Below are positions 1 to 6,074 of a stretch of DNA of 7,424 nt, piece by piece. Origin of the DNA: Cellulomonas sp. Its GTDB lineage: Bacteria > Actinomycetota > Actinomycetes > Actinomycetales > Cellulomonadaceae. Positions within the stretch are counted from its first letter, which is position 1, and every line of letters begins with the position of its first letter. The notes under the pieces were generated by a model. That model saw only the letters and a program-made list of their open reading frames with translations. It searched no databases and had not been told where the DNA came from. The position numbers and the translations under genes are program-made. Location: contig DAIDJQ010000226.1 in assembly GCA_027451305.1 (NCBI GenBank), positions 1-7,424 on the forward strand, read 5' to 3'.

Positions 1-1690
1 CGAGGTTGCCGAGCCCGTCACGCCGTGTGGGTGTGGCGGTCAGGCCGAGCCAGAACTGGGCGGCGATCTTCTTCACCGAGTGGTCGTAGGCAGCTGCCGC
101 GAGGTGGTGGCACTCATCGACGACGACCTGGCCGTAGCCACCGGTGAGTTCGGCTACGTCGTCGCGCCGTGCTAGCGACGGCATCATTGCGATGTCGAGG
201 GCACCCGTGAGCTTGCGGCGGCCCGCGCCGACCTGGCCTGGGCGAACCCCGAGGAATTCCTCGATGCGGCTGCGCCACTGCTCGGCGAGGGTCTTGCGGT
301 CGACGAGCACGAGCGTGGATGTGGCACGTTCGGCGATCACGGCGCAGGCGATCACGGTCTTGCCTGATCCGGGAGGGGCGACGAGGACGCCGTCGTCGTG
401 CGCGAGGAGGGCGTCAACCGCGGCGCCCTGGGTGGCGCTGAGCTCGGCCGTGAACGTCACGTCGAGCTCGTGGCCGGTGTTCCGCAGGTCGGTGACGACG
501 AGCCGCGAACCTGCGTTCTCGACGATGTTGGCCACCGTGTGGCGCAGCGCTCTGGGTAGGACCAACTGATCGTCGAGGGTGAGGTCGTAGCCGCGGATGA
601 ACCGCGGCGTGTCCCAGGTGGACTTCCGGAGGCGCTGGCGTTCGTAGAACAGTGGGTTGGCCATCGACGCCGCGTGCTTGAAGGTCGACAGCGCGGCCGG
701 TGTCAGCTCGGAGGAGTCAAGCGTCAAGCCGGCGCCGAGCTCGGCGTGCACGACGGGTGGGAGATGGGGTCGAACCTTCGTGGAGCTCGCTCGGCTCAGC
801 TGCCTGACGTCATCGCCGACGAACGCACGGCCGGCCGCGCGTGCGACTCGCGAGGCGTCGCGCGGGCTGAGTCGGTCGAGCGTCGACAGGTAGCTCCACT
901 GGTCCTCGTACGGCTCGAGCGTTGCGAGGTCGAGGAAGAGGGTGAGTCCGTCCTTGCGTCGTTGACCTTGGAGCGGTGCGGCGATGAGGTTGCCGAGGCC
1001 GCCGTCGGGCAGGACGTCCTGGTTCGGGAAGAGCCGGTCGTAGGAGCGCAGGTCCATCGAGCCGCGCAGCACCATTGCCTCGTGCACCAGCACGGTGCCG
1101 ATCGCCCGTGCGGTGCGGGCCGCGGTGTCCTCGGCGAAGAAGGTCCACACGTGCGCGCCGCGGCCCGACTGGGAGATCTCGAGCGCGGTCGGCACGCGCT
1201 GGGCGCGGGCCGCCTTGGTGTACGCGAGGGCGTCGAGCATCGCGGCGGGACCGTCGAAGTCGGCAGCCAGGAACCGGCACGAGTTGTCCGTCAACAGCGG
1301 GTACAGGCCCGCGAAGACATCGCCGACAAGGTGCGCGGCGATCACTTCCTGACGCAGGGGCAAGTACCGGACCGCTCGTCGATCCATGCCCTTACGCCAG
1401 CCGCCAGCCACAGCCGGCGACCAGCCGCTGGCGCCGCTTCGCGTGTTCTCCCATCGCAGGGCGTAGACGTCGGTGCGGGCGCGGAATAGGTCGGCGAAGA
1501 GCGCGAGCTTGTCCGCCACGGGCGACGCCATCGTCACGACCGCACCCGACGGGGGAGCGGCCACCGACTGTTCGGGCGCCGGCGTCGTCTCACTACCGCG
1601 TAGCTCGAGCAGCCGTGAGAGGCGTTGGTTCTCCTCGCGCAGGCGCTCGAGCTCGCGCCGGAGCTGCACGACCTCGTCGCCGTAGGCCAT
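1..1690 (-). CDS. TOTE conflict-system primase-helicase, 3' end outside window
   Basis: Five hundred and sixty-three codons are open from an ATG at 1690 to the window edge, and the C-terminus lies outside. Residues 6-30 form a leucine/glutamate/arginine-rich coiled coil. Residues about 55-260 match the archaeo-eukaryotic primase domain of TOTE conflict systems: FLAADFDG gives the D144-x-D146 metal pair, SGRGAHVW gives H180, and GNLIAAPLQ (233-241) is the conserved strand. Residues about 415-563 are the first RecA lobe of a superfamily 2 helicase: Walker A APPGSGKT (438-445), motif Ia LVDRKTLAEQW, DECHH (525-529) and motif III TATP (551-554). The second RecA lobe is missing only because the window ends. 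The family is predicted to act in nucleic-acid-centred conflict with invaders; its biochemistry here is inferred. The start is uncertain: ATG 1705 and GTG 1696 are also in frame, and none has a strong ribosome site. The frame is open back to the stop of the upstream DUF4143 gene, about 130 bases away, so co-transcription is possible. Confidence 0.88.
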   Translation of the reverse strand, partial: MAYGDEVVQLRRELERLREENQRLSRLLELRGSETTPAPEQSVAAPPSGAVVTMASPVADKLALFADLFRARTDVYALRWENTRSGASGWSPAVAGGWRKGMDRRAVRYLPLRQEVIAAHLVGDVFAGLYPLLTDNSCRFLAADFDGPAAMLDALAYTKAARAQRVPTALEISQSGRGAHVWTFFAEDTAARTARAIGTVLVHEAMVLRGSMDLRSYDRLFPNQDVLPDGGLGNLIAAPLQGQRRKDGLTLFLDLATLEPYEDQWSYLSTLDRLSPRDASRVARAAGRAFVGDDVRQLSRASSTKVRPHLPPVVHAELGAGLTLDSSELTPAALSTFKHAASMANPLFYERQRLRKSTWDTPRFIRGYDLTLDDQLVLPRALRHTVANIVENAGSRLVVTDLRNTGHELDVTFTAELSATQGAAVDALLAHDDGVLVAPPGSGKTVIACAVIAERATSTLVLVDRKTLAEQWRSRIEEFLGVRPGQVGAGRRKLTGALDIAMMPSLARRDDVAELTGGYGQVVVDECHHLAAAAYDHSVKKIAAQFWLGLTATPTRRDGLGNL

Positions 1691-1819
1691 TGGCACGCTG
1701 CGCATCGTCGCACGCGGGCGGCACCTCGCTCGGACTTCGGACTGGCTCGGTTGCTCATCGGGTGACTCGGCGAGGACGCCGTCTGCAGCGCCGGTCAGCG
1801 CGGCGGGCGGAGTGGAAGC

Positions 1820-3073
1820 TCACGGGGCCAGCGATGAGAGCGGGACGACGGCGACGCCGTCGTCCCGGGTGTAGCCGTAGCGGTCGGCGGTGACGACGAC
1901 GAGTGCTGCGGGTGCGCCGGTACGTGCTGTGTCGATCTTCTCCGCGAACCTGTGGAGGTTCGCGGCCGCCTCGTCCTCGTGCTCGCCGGAGAGCTTGACC
2001 TCGAAGGCTGCCCACGTTCCGTCGGGGAGCTCGATGATCGCGTCGACCTCGAGGCCGTATTCGTCGCGCACGTGAAGCACGCGCCCGCCGAGTGCTTGGG
2101 CGTAGACACGCAGATCGCGGACGACCAGTGACTCGAAGAGCAACCCGAGTGTGTTGAGGTCACGTGAGAGTCGTGCTGGCGTGGCGCCAAGCGCTGCGAC
2201 GGCAAGCGAGGGATCGACAAAGTGTCGTTTCGGGCTGACCTGGAGTCGGGCACGGGACCGTAGCTCGGGTGCCCATGCGTCCTGGTCCTCGATGACGAGC
2301 ACACGTGCCAGGGCGTCGAGGTACTCGGTCGCCGTCTCAGGTTTCATCGGTCGCTCGTCGGTGCCGACGTCTTTGGCGAGCTTGGAGGCCCTCACCGGTG
2401 AGGCGCTCAACCGCGCGACGGACCGCAGCAGGCGTCGGACGCGCTCGGGGTCCCGGCGCACGCCGGTGACCTGAGGCAGGTCGACGCGAGCGAGGTCGTC
2501 GAGATAGGACCGTGTCGCCGCCATCGCGCGGGTGACCGGTTGGCCTCGGAGTCCGGGCCAACCACCAACACAGATGGTCTCCACCAGGCCAGCGAAGTCC
2601 AGTGCAGCCTGGCTCGAGGGCACACGCTCGCCGGACATGAGTGATGCGAGCGAGACCTGCCGGGACGACTGGCCGAGCTCTGACAGGGTCATCGGCCGCA
2701 TCCGGACCCGGATGACTCGGCCGGCGCCCGAGTGCCGGGTGACGTCATCGGCGGGGGTCGCGGAACCCGTGAGGATGAACTGTCCGGGCGCCTGGCGGGT
2801 GTCGACCTGGTGGCGCATGAGGTTCCACGTCGCGGGCGCCAGCTGCCACTCGTCAATCAGGCGTGGCGTGGGACCGTCGAGGATCTGGTCAGGGGCGAGT
2901 CGGACGAGCGTCACCGGGTCCGGCAGCGAATCCAGGCGGACGTTGCTCGCAGAGTGTTGGAGGCCGGTTGCAGTCTTGCCGCACGCGCGCGGGCCTTCGA
3001 TGAGGACGGCGCCGAGGGTCGCCAAGGCAGCATCGACTTCGGCGTCGACCACACGGGGTATGTAGTCCGTCAT
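1820..3073 (-). CDS. AAA_14/DUF4143 ATPase with C-terminal nuclease-like domain
   Basis: This complete 417-residue protein has the usual length for its family. The N-terminal AAA_14 ATPase carries a Walker A motif GPRACGKT (27-34), a Walker B-like RLIDEWQ (71-77, D74/E75) and a sensor strand FILTGSAT (99-106). The DUF4143 half follows, with the VGGWPG motif (169-174) and LGLLFESLVVRDL (309-321). The end, GLEVDAIIEL...FEVKLS (340-362, D344, E358, K360), has the layout of a PD-(D/E)XK nuclease core, although activity in this family is not established. The start is firm: AGGAGG lies 6 bases before the ATG. Such ATPases are common single-gene accessory cargo with no settled role, and claims of toxin or defence function are inference. 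No membrane segment is visible. It is upstream of, and collinear with, the TOTE gene. GTC/GAC-rich codons match the neighbours, so transfer, if any, is old or from a similar genome. Confidence 0.93.
   Translation of the reverse strand: MTDYIPRVVDAEVDAALATLGAVLIEGPRACGKTATGLQHSASNVRLDSLPDPVTLVRLAPDQILDGPTPRLIDEWQLAPATWNLMRHQVDTRQAPGQFILTGSATPADDVTRHSGAGRVIRVRMRPMTLSELGQSSRQVSLASLMSGERVPSSQAALDFAGLVETICVGGWPGLRGQPVTRAMAATRSYLDDLARVDLPQVTGVRRDPERVRRLLRSVARLSASPVRASKLAKDVGTDERPMKPETATEYLDALARVLVIEDQDAWAPELRSRARLQVSPKRHFVDPSLAVAALGATPARLSRDLNTLGLLFESLVVRDLRVYAQALGGRVLHVRDEYGLEVDAIIELPDGTWAAFEVKLSGEHEDEAAANLHRFAEKIDTARTGAPAALVVVTADRYGYTRDDGVAVVPLSSLAP
1841..1867. repeat. Perfect 12-bp inverted repeat in the DUF4143 3' end
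   Basis: CGGGACGACGGC (1841-1852) and its exact complement (1856-1867) flank a GAC loop. It lies inside the last codons of the DUF4143 gene, about 20 bases before its stop on the minus strand. There is no T-rich tract after it, so it is not a standard intrinsic terminator. The encoded residues (DDGVAVV) use GAC and GTC codons that are mutually complementary, so the palindrome may be a by-product of codon use. A weak attenuator between this gene and the TOTE gene is the alternative. Confidence 0.6.
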
Positions 3074-3418
3074 GGCCGCCTCCTATCCACACTAGGGGGA
3101 AGAACCCCGGACTCGTAGGGCGATGAATACCGGGCCTCAGGAGGGGAACTTACCGCACGACGAGACGCTGCGAGCCGGCCAGGTGCCGTGCCCGACCGCG
3201 GTCAAGTCCGCAGATGCGCAGGTCAGCGGCGCTGAGACTCGACTCCGGCCGTTCTACGCGCTCATCCGGGTCACCACTCGCGGTGAGCGCGACACGTGGG
3301 TGTCTGGGCAGGGGAGGACGTCAGGACTTCCTGTGAGTCCGTCACGAAGGCTCAGGATCGCAGCCAGCGGTTCGATGAGGCGGGCGTCGTCCTCCACCGT
3401 TCAGCCAGAGGGGCTGTC
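3074..3418 (+). other. Intergenic region between divergent DUF4143 and small-protein genes
   Basis: These 345 bases separate the start of the minus-strand DUF4143 gene from the plus-strand small-protein gene. The left end holds the DUF4143 ribosome site and, at about 3102-3118, a short GGGG/CCCC inverted repeat. The right half holds a chain of small hairpins (listed separately). Frames open across it, such as 3123-3422, encode low-complexity products without recognisable domains and lack a ribosome site, so I do not call a gene. I see no convincing sigma-70 promoter on either strand. Confidence 0.5.
3271..3365 (+). promoter_or_regulatory. Candidate structured leader: four successive hairpins
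   Basis: Four short stems follow one another upstream of the small-protein gene: TCACC/GGTGA (3271-3286, 6-base loop), GACAC/GTGTC (3291-3304, 4-base loop), GGACT/AGTCC (3324-3340, 7-base loop, which GAC/GTC may extend to 3317-3343) and GGCT/AGCC (3349-3365, 9-base loop). Together they would put about 95 bases of folded RNA some 50 bases before the start codon. Text such as CACGAAGG at 3343-3350 and TCGCAGCC at 3358-3365 faintly recalls the c-di-GMP-I riboswitch, but the core GGCAAACC and GACGCAAAGCC strings are absent, so I do not assign a class. GC-rich DNA forms short stems easily by chance. Confidence 0.3.
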
Positions 3419-3778
3419 ATGAACGTTGATCCGATCAGCACCGGCACAGGCACGGCGTCCGAACACGTGCGGCAGGCCGTCGCGCGAGCGGGCGGGCAGA
3501 CCGTGGTGCAGACGGCGATCATGAGCGCCGGCGCGAAGGCAATGGGGATCACCTTGTCGGAACTGCGGGCCGCTGTGGCCAGGGGGCAGAGCCTGAGCTC
3601 GATCGCAGCTGCGCACAACGTGAGCGTCGCCACCCTGCAGGCGATGATGGCCAGCGCGGCAACCAAGGCGGACCCGTCGCTCGGTGGCAGCCAGGCTCAG
3701 CAACTCGTGCAGCGGGTGATTAACGGTCGCGAGTCGACCGCGAACGACGGGACGCTCGGTACGACCCTCGGTAGGTGA
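3419..3778 (+). CDS. Small protein of unknown function with ELR/SLSSIA helix-turn motif
   Basis: This is a 119-residue soluble protein with no signal peptide or membrane segment. The frame is open further upstream, but I place the start at ATG 3419: AGAGGGG lies about 6 bases before it and the translated text upstream is not protein-like. Residues 28-48 are a helical alanine-rich segment. Residues 43-77 (GITLSELRAAVARGQ, then SLSSIAAAHNVSVATLQAMM) match a motif seen in small bacterial proteins, roughly 'G(I/M)T..ELR..L..G.SL..IA...GVS...L', which looks like a short helix-turn-helix-like repeat. The tail (85-119) is polar and probably flexible. I do not recognise a named family and assign no function. 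The gene stands alone, preceded by a possibly structured leader and followed by about 480 bases without an intact gene. DNA or protein binding are both possible. Confidence 0.7.
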   Translation: MNVDPISTGTGTASEHVRQAVARAGGQTVVQTAIMSAGAKAMGITLSELRAAVARGQSLSSIAAAHNVSVATLQAMMASAATKADPSLGGSQAQQLVQRVINGRESTANDGTLGTTLGR

Positions 3779-4222
3779 GTTTGCCCGCGCCCAGTGGCAG
3801 GGCTGAAGGCTCCGCGCTCCGCGACCGGGTGTGGCCGATGGACGACGGCTGACCGATCGCTGGGGTCGCCCACGCGGTGAGCGGCCATGACGGAGCTGGG
3901 ACCAGCTGCTGTTCAGTCGGCACGGTGCAGGCCGTCGAGGCCGGCCGTTCGGTCAGCAGCGAGAGCCTCGCCAAGGTGCTCGCGCTGACCGACCGTCCCT
4001 GCGTGACCCCACGACGCCGACCTGCGGGACCTGGTCAACGCCGGCGGGTCGCTCGGCGGCGCACGGCCCATCGTCGTCGGCCGCGGTCAGCAGGGTCGTG
4101 ACCCGCCTGGGCCTCGCGGTGCCGGCGGCGCGTGGAGGGGGCTTGGCCGCGGTTCCAGACGCTGCCGCCGCAGGTGCGTGGCGCCGCCGGCGCCCGGCAG
4201 TCGAAGGTCCCAGAAGTCCTTC
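3779..4222 (+). other. Region without an intact gene
   Basis: Together with the operator that follows, this stretch reaches the padR-like start codon. Frames change repeatedly and the products are Arg/Pro-rich out-of-frame translations. The one protein-like fragment is the possible XRE remnant beginning near 3877. AGCTGG/CCAGCT (3894-3907) is a short inverted repeat with only two bases between its arms. I see no terminator with a T-tract after the small-protein gene and no clear promoter. The region probably contains degraded coding sequence. Confidence 0.45.
3877..4101 (+). pseudogene. Possible remnant of an XRE-type helix-turn-helix protein
   Basis: The segment SVGTVQAVEAGRSVSSESLAKVLAL (about 3915-3990) resembles the second half of an XRE/Cro-type helix-turn-helix, in which the recognition helix is followed by 'VE.GR..S.ESLAK.L.L'. 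Upstream residues of the expected first helices are absent, and downstream the frame turns into an Arg/Pro-rich string. In the next frame a more protein-like string, DADLRDLVNAGGSLGG (about 4018-4065), suggests a frameshift near 4000-4020. Nothing supports a functional product. The similarity is short and could be chance. Confidence 0.2.
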
Positions 4223-4257
4223 CCTCCATCTAGATGTAATCGACATCTAGATGGAGG
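4223..4257 (+). promoter_or_regulatory. PadR operator: perfect 15-bp inverted repeat overlapping the ribosome site
   Basis: CCTCCATCTAGATGT (4223-4237) and its exact complement (4243-4257) flank AATCG. Each arm contains the self-complementary ATCTAGAT, and the centre reads ATGT-5-ACAT, in keeping with the dyad ATGT/ACAT operators of PadR repressors. The last five bases, GGAGG (4253-4257), are the Shine-Dalgarno of the PadR gene that starts at 4262. A bound repressor would block transcription start or early elongation, and any transcript containing both arms would hide the ribosome site in a hairpin. Autoregulation is an inference from position. Confidence 0.8.
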
Positions 4258-4261
4258 TCGT

Positions 4262-4702
4262 ATGGAGGAGAACGTTGCCCGGGCTAGCGGACGGTGCTGT
4301 CGTCGCGGCGACTGTGGTGAGGGCCGTCCCGGTGGGGCCATGCGTGGCCTGCTCGAGCCGGCGATCCTCGCGGCGTTGGGTGTGCGGCCGCGACACGGGT
4401 ACCAGTTGCGAGCCGCGCTCGACGAGTCGACGGCAGGCCTGCTCACCGTCGACCCGGGCGGGCTCTACCGGGTCTTGCGCCGCATCGAGGAGGACGGTCT
4501 CGTCAGGTCCTCGTGGGAGAGCGGAGAGTACGGCCCTCAGCGCCGCACCTATGAGCTGACAGAAGACGGCCTTGACGCACTCCGCTGCTGGATCGACCGC
4601 CTGAAGGTCCGTCGCGACGTGATCGACGGGATCGCAGCGGCCGCAAGAGCGGCGGTCGGGAACGCGCGACCACTGTCTACCCACACGACCTACGAGGAGT
4701 GA
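4262..4702 (+). CDS. PadR-family transcriptional regulator with Cys-bearing N-terminal extension
   Basis: This 146-residue protein starts at ATG 4262, with GGAGG four bases before it. Residues 27-105 are the PadR winged helix: MRGLLEPAILAALG, the HGYQL motif (45-49), GGLYRVLRRIEEDGLV (66-81, recognition helix) and the wing GPQRRTYELTEDG (91-103). The C-terminal helix (105-132) is short, as in small PadR proteins that dimerise through it. The first 26 residues are unusual: RCCRRGDCGEGRPGG supplies Cys12, Cys13 and Cys18, a potential metal, Fe-S or redox site; Cys109 is in the C-terminal helix. Its stop is two bases before the start of the NifX-like gene, which indicates an operon. It probably represses itself and the downstream genes through the palindrome at 4223-4257. 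The signal is unknown; metal, iron-sulfur status or redox is inferred from context. Confidence 0.9.
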   Translation: MEENVARASGRCCRRGDCGEGRPGGAMRGLLEPAILAALGVRPRHGYQLRAALDESTAGLLTVDPGGLYRVLRRIEEDGLVRSSWESGEYGPQRRTYELTEDGLDALRCWIDRLKVRRDVIDGIAAAARAAVGNARPLSTHTTYEE

Positions 4703-4704
4703 GC

Positions 4705-5193
4705 ATGTGCACGGTTCAGGGCGACGTGATCGACGACTCGCGCGACGACTGCGACGGGGACGAGTGCCACGGCGACGGGGGCGGCGGTTCCGGTCGTTGC
4801 CGGGACGCCCGCACCGTCGCAGCTCCGACGACCGGTGTGGCCACGACGACCGGGGTCGTGGCGGTCGCGGCCACCGGCCCGGCCTTGGCAGACCCGATCG
4901 ACGAGCACTTCGGTCGTGCGGCGTGCGTCCAGCTCATCGACCTGGCCACGCTGGATCGGCGGGTCCTGGCCAACGACAGCGCCCGCGAGGGCCATCACGG
5001 TGCGGGCATTTCCGCGGTGGAGCTCGTCGCGTCGTACAGCGTCCAGGTGGTCATCGCCACGAAGCTCGGGCCCAAGGCCGTGGATGCCTTCCGCCGTGCC
5101 CGCATCCCCGTCTACGGCGCGGCCGGGATGACCGTCGCGCAGGCCGTCGCCGCGCTCACCCGCGGTGAGCTCTGGCGTCTCGACGTCGATTGA
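4705..5193 (+). CDS. NifX/NifB-type iron-molybdenum cluster-binding protein
   Basis: This 162-residue protein belongs to the dinitrogenase iron-molybdenum cofactor family. ATG 4705 is preferred, with GAGGAG five bases upstream; the in-frame GTG 4699 overlaps the PadR stop and has no ribosome site. Residues about 48-157 form the family's ribonuclease-H-like fold, with DEHFGRAACVQLIDL (66-80) and GAGISAVELVASYSVQVVIATKLGPKAVDAFRR (99-131, split by the usual short loops), then the GxTV segment GMTVAQAVAAL. The motif order is typical of small NifX-like proteins. Residues 1-33 are an added segment rich in Asp, Cys, His and Gly (DDCDGDECHGDGGGG, Cys2, 16, 21, 32), which looks like a metal-ligand tail. 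Family members bind or carry Fe-S or Fe-Mo precursor clusters; no nitrogenase genes are in the window, so a nitrogenase role is not implied. It is followed 12 bases later by the broken ATPase gene. Confidence 0.88.
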   Translation: MCTVQGDVIDDSRDDCDGDECHGDGGGGSGRCRDARTVAAPTTGVATTTGVVAVAATGPALADPIDEHFGRAACVQLIDLATLDRRVLANDSAREGHHGAGISAVELVASYSVQVVIATKLGPKAVDAFRRARIPVYGAAGMTVAQAVAALTRGELWRLDVD

Positions 5194-5205
5194 TCGCGGC
5201 GCCAG

Positions 5206-5552
5206 ATGGGGCTTCGCGTCGCGGTCGCGTCGGGCAAGGGTGGCACCGGCAAGACGCTCGTCGCCACGAACCTGGCGGTGCACCTGCGTCGCTGGGGACA
5301 GGCCGTCACCCGGGTGGACTGCGACGTTGACGCGCCGAACGTCGCCCTGTTCCTCGAGGTGAGGCTGAGCGCCGAGCCCGTGAGCGTCCCGGTCCCCGTC
5401 GAGCCGCCCAACGGCTCGTGCCCCGCGGGGTGTACGGCCTGCCGAGACGCGTGCCGGTTCGGCGCGCTGCGCGTCTTGGACGGGGCCCGGTCGTGTTTGG
5501 TGACCTCTGCCACCACGATCCCCGCACAGCCCCGAAACGCACCACAACATGA
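5206..5552 (+). pseudogene. Broken MinD-like ATPase with inserted ferredoxin domain
   Basis: The start encodes a typical SIMIBI-class ATPase: GKGGTGKT (10-17, deviant Walker A) and VDCDVDAPN (37-45), then the inserted ferredoxin with Cys72, 76, 79 and 83 (CPAGCTACRDACRFGAL). Intact proteins of this family have about 280-290 residues, a second CxxC cluster and a C-terminal half. Here similarity in this frame stops after RVLDG. In the -1 frame from about 5484 the expected strand resumes as PVVFGDLCH, which points to an indel in the GGGGCCC tract (5482-5488). Twelve codons after CH the frame ends at TGA 5550-5552, without the rest of the second cluster or the C-terminal two-thirds. The original frame runs on as nonsense into the deformylase gene. 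Partner ATPases next to NifX-like proteins are thought to assemble or transfer Fe-S clusters; this copy is probably non-functional. The ribosome site before ATG 5206 is weak. Confidence 0.8.
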
Positions 5553-5566
5553 GGGGCAGGAATGGC

Positions 5567-6055
5567 ATGGCGATGAGGGAGATCAGGATTCTCGGCGACC
5601 CGGTGCTGCGCACCCCCTGTGCACCGATCACGACGGTCGACGACCGGATCCGGGCCCTGGTCGAGGACCTGCTCGAGACGGTCGACGACGAGGGGCGGGC
5701 GGGGCTGTCCGCCAACCAGATCGGCGTCGGGCTGCGGGCGTTCTCGTGGCACATCGACGGCGAGACGGGCTATGTCCTGAACCCGAGGCTGGTCGAGCGA
5801 TCGACCGAGTCCCAGGACGGCCCCGAGGGCTGCCTGTCCGTGCCGAGCCTGTGGTTCCCGACCGTGCGGTCGGCGTATGCGCGCGTCGTCGGCGAAGACC
5901 TGGACGGGCGAGAGGTGGTCGTTGAGGGCGACGACCTCATGGGCCGCTGCCTGCAGCACGAGTGCGACCACCTCGATGGCCTGCTGTACCTCGACCGGCT
6001 GCAGGGTGTGCACCGACGCCAGGCCATGCAGGCGATCCGCGAGCACCTGGGCTGA
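5567..6055 (+). CDS. def: Peptide deformylase
   Basis: Peptide deformylase removes the formyl group from the N-terminal methionine of new proteins in the cytoplasm, using a metal (usually iron) bound by one Cys and two His. All three motifs are present in this 162-residue protein: motif I GLSANQIG (46-53, usually GLAAxQIG), motif II EGCLS (87-91, Cys89) and motif III QHECDH (130-135, His131, Glu132, His135). I chose ATG 5567 ([14 protein letters not shown]), which matches family N-termini and has GAGGGGCAGGA upstream; ATG 5549 and ATG 5573 are in frame alternatives. ATG 5549 overlaps the stop of the broken ATPase frame but has no ribosome site. The length and motifs indicate an active enzyme. 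Whether this is the only copy in the genome cannot be seen. It is followed 19 bases later by the exonuclease remnant. Confidence 0.95.
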   Translation: MAMREIRILGDPVLRTPCAPITTVDDRIRALVEDLLETVDDEGRAGLSANQIGVGLRAFSWHIDGETGYVLNPRLVERSTESQDGPEGCLSVPSLWFPTVRSAYARVVGEDLDGREVVVEGDDLMGRCLQHECDHLDGLLYLDRLQGVHRRQAMQAIREHLG

Positions 6056-6074
6056 GCGTCGATCGGGAGGGGTC

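Noticed and set aside
674..1489. Plus-strand open frame of 271 codons
   Set aside because: It is antisense to the primase domain of the TOTE gene, whose catalytic motifs are intact in the minus frame.
3343..3400. c-di-GMP-I riboswitch
   Set aside because: Only short resemblances (CACGAAGG, TCGCAGCC). The conserved GGCAAACC and GACGCAAAGCC core and the P1b stem are absent.
3123..3422. Plus-strand open frame of 99 codons
   Set aside because: It has no ribosome site and low-complexity composition, and it overlaps the start of the better-supported small-protein gene.
4840..4862. 8-bp hairpin GCCACGAC/GTCGTGGC as a regulatory element
   Set aside because: It lies inside the NifX-like coding sequence in a Thr/Gly/Val repeat (TTGVATTTGVV), so repeated codons explain it.
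4690..5754. Long minus-strand open frame (354 codons)
   Set aside because: It lies opposite the NifX-like gene, the ATPase remnant and def. Its product is Arg/Asp/Gly-rich with no domain, a usual antisense shadow in GC-rich DNA.
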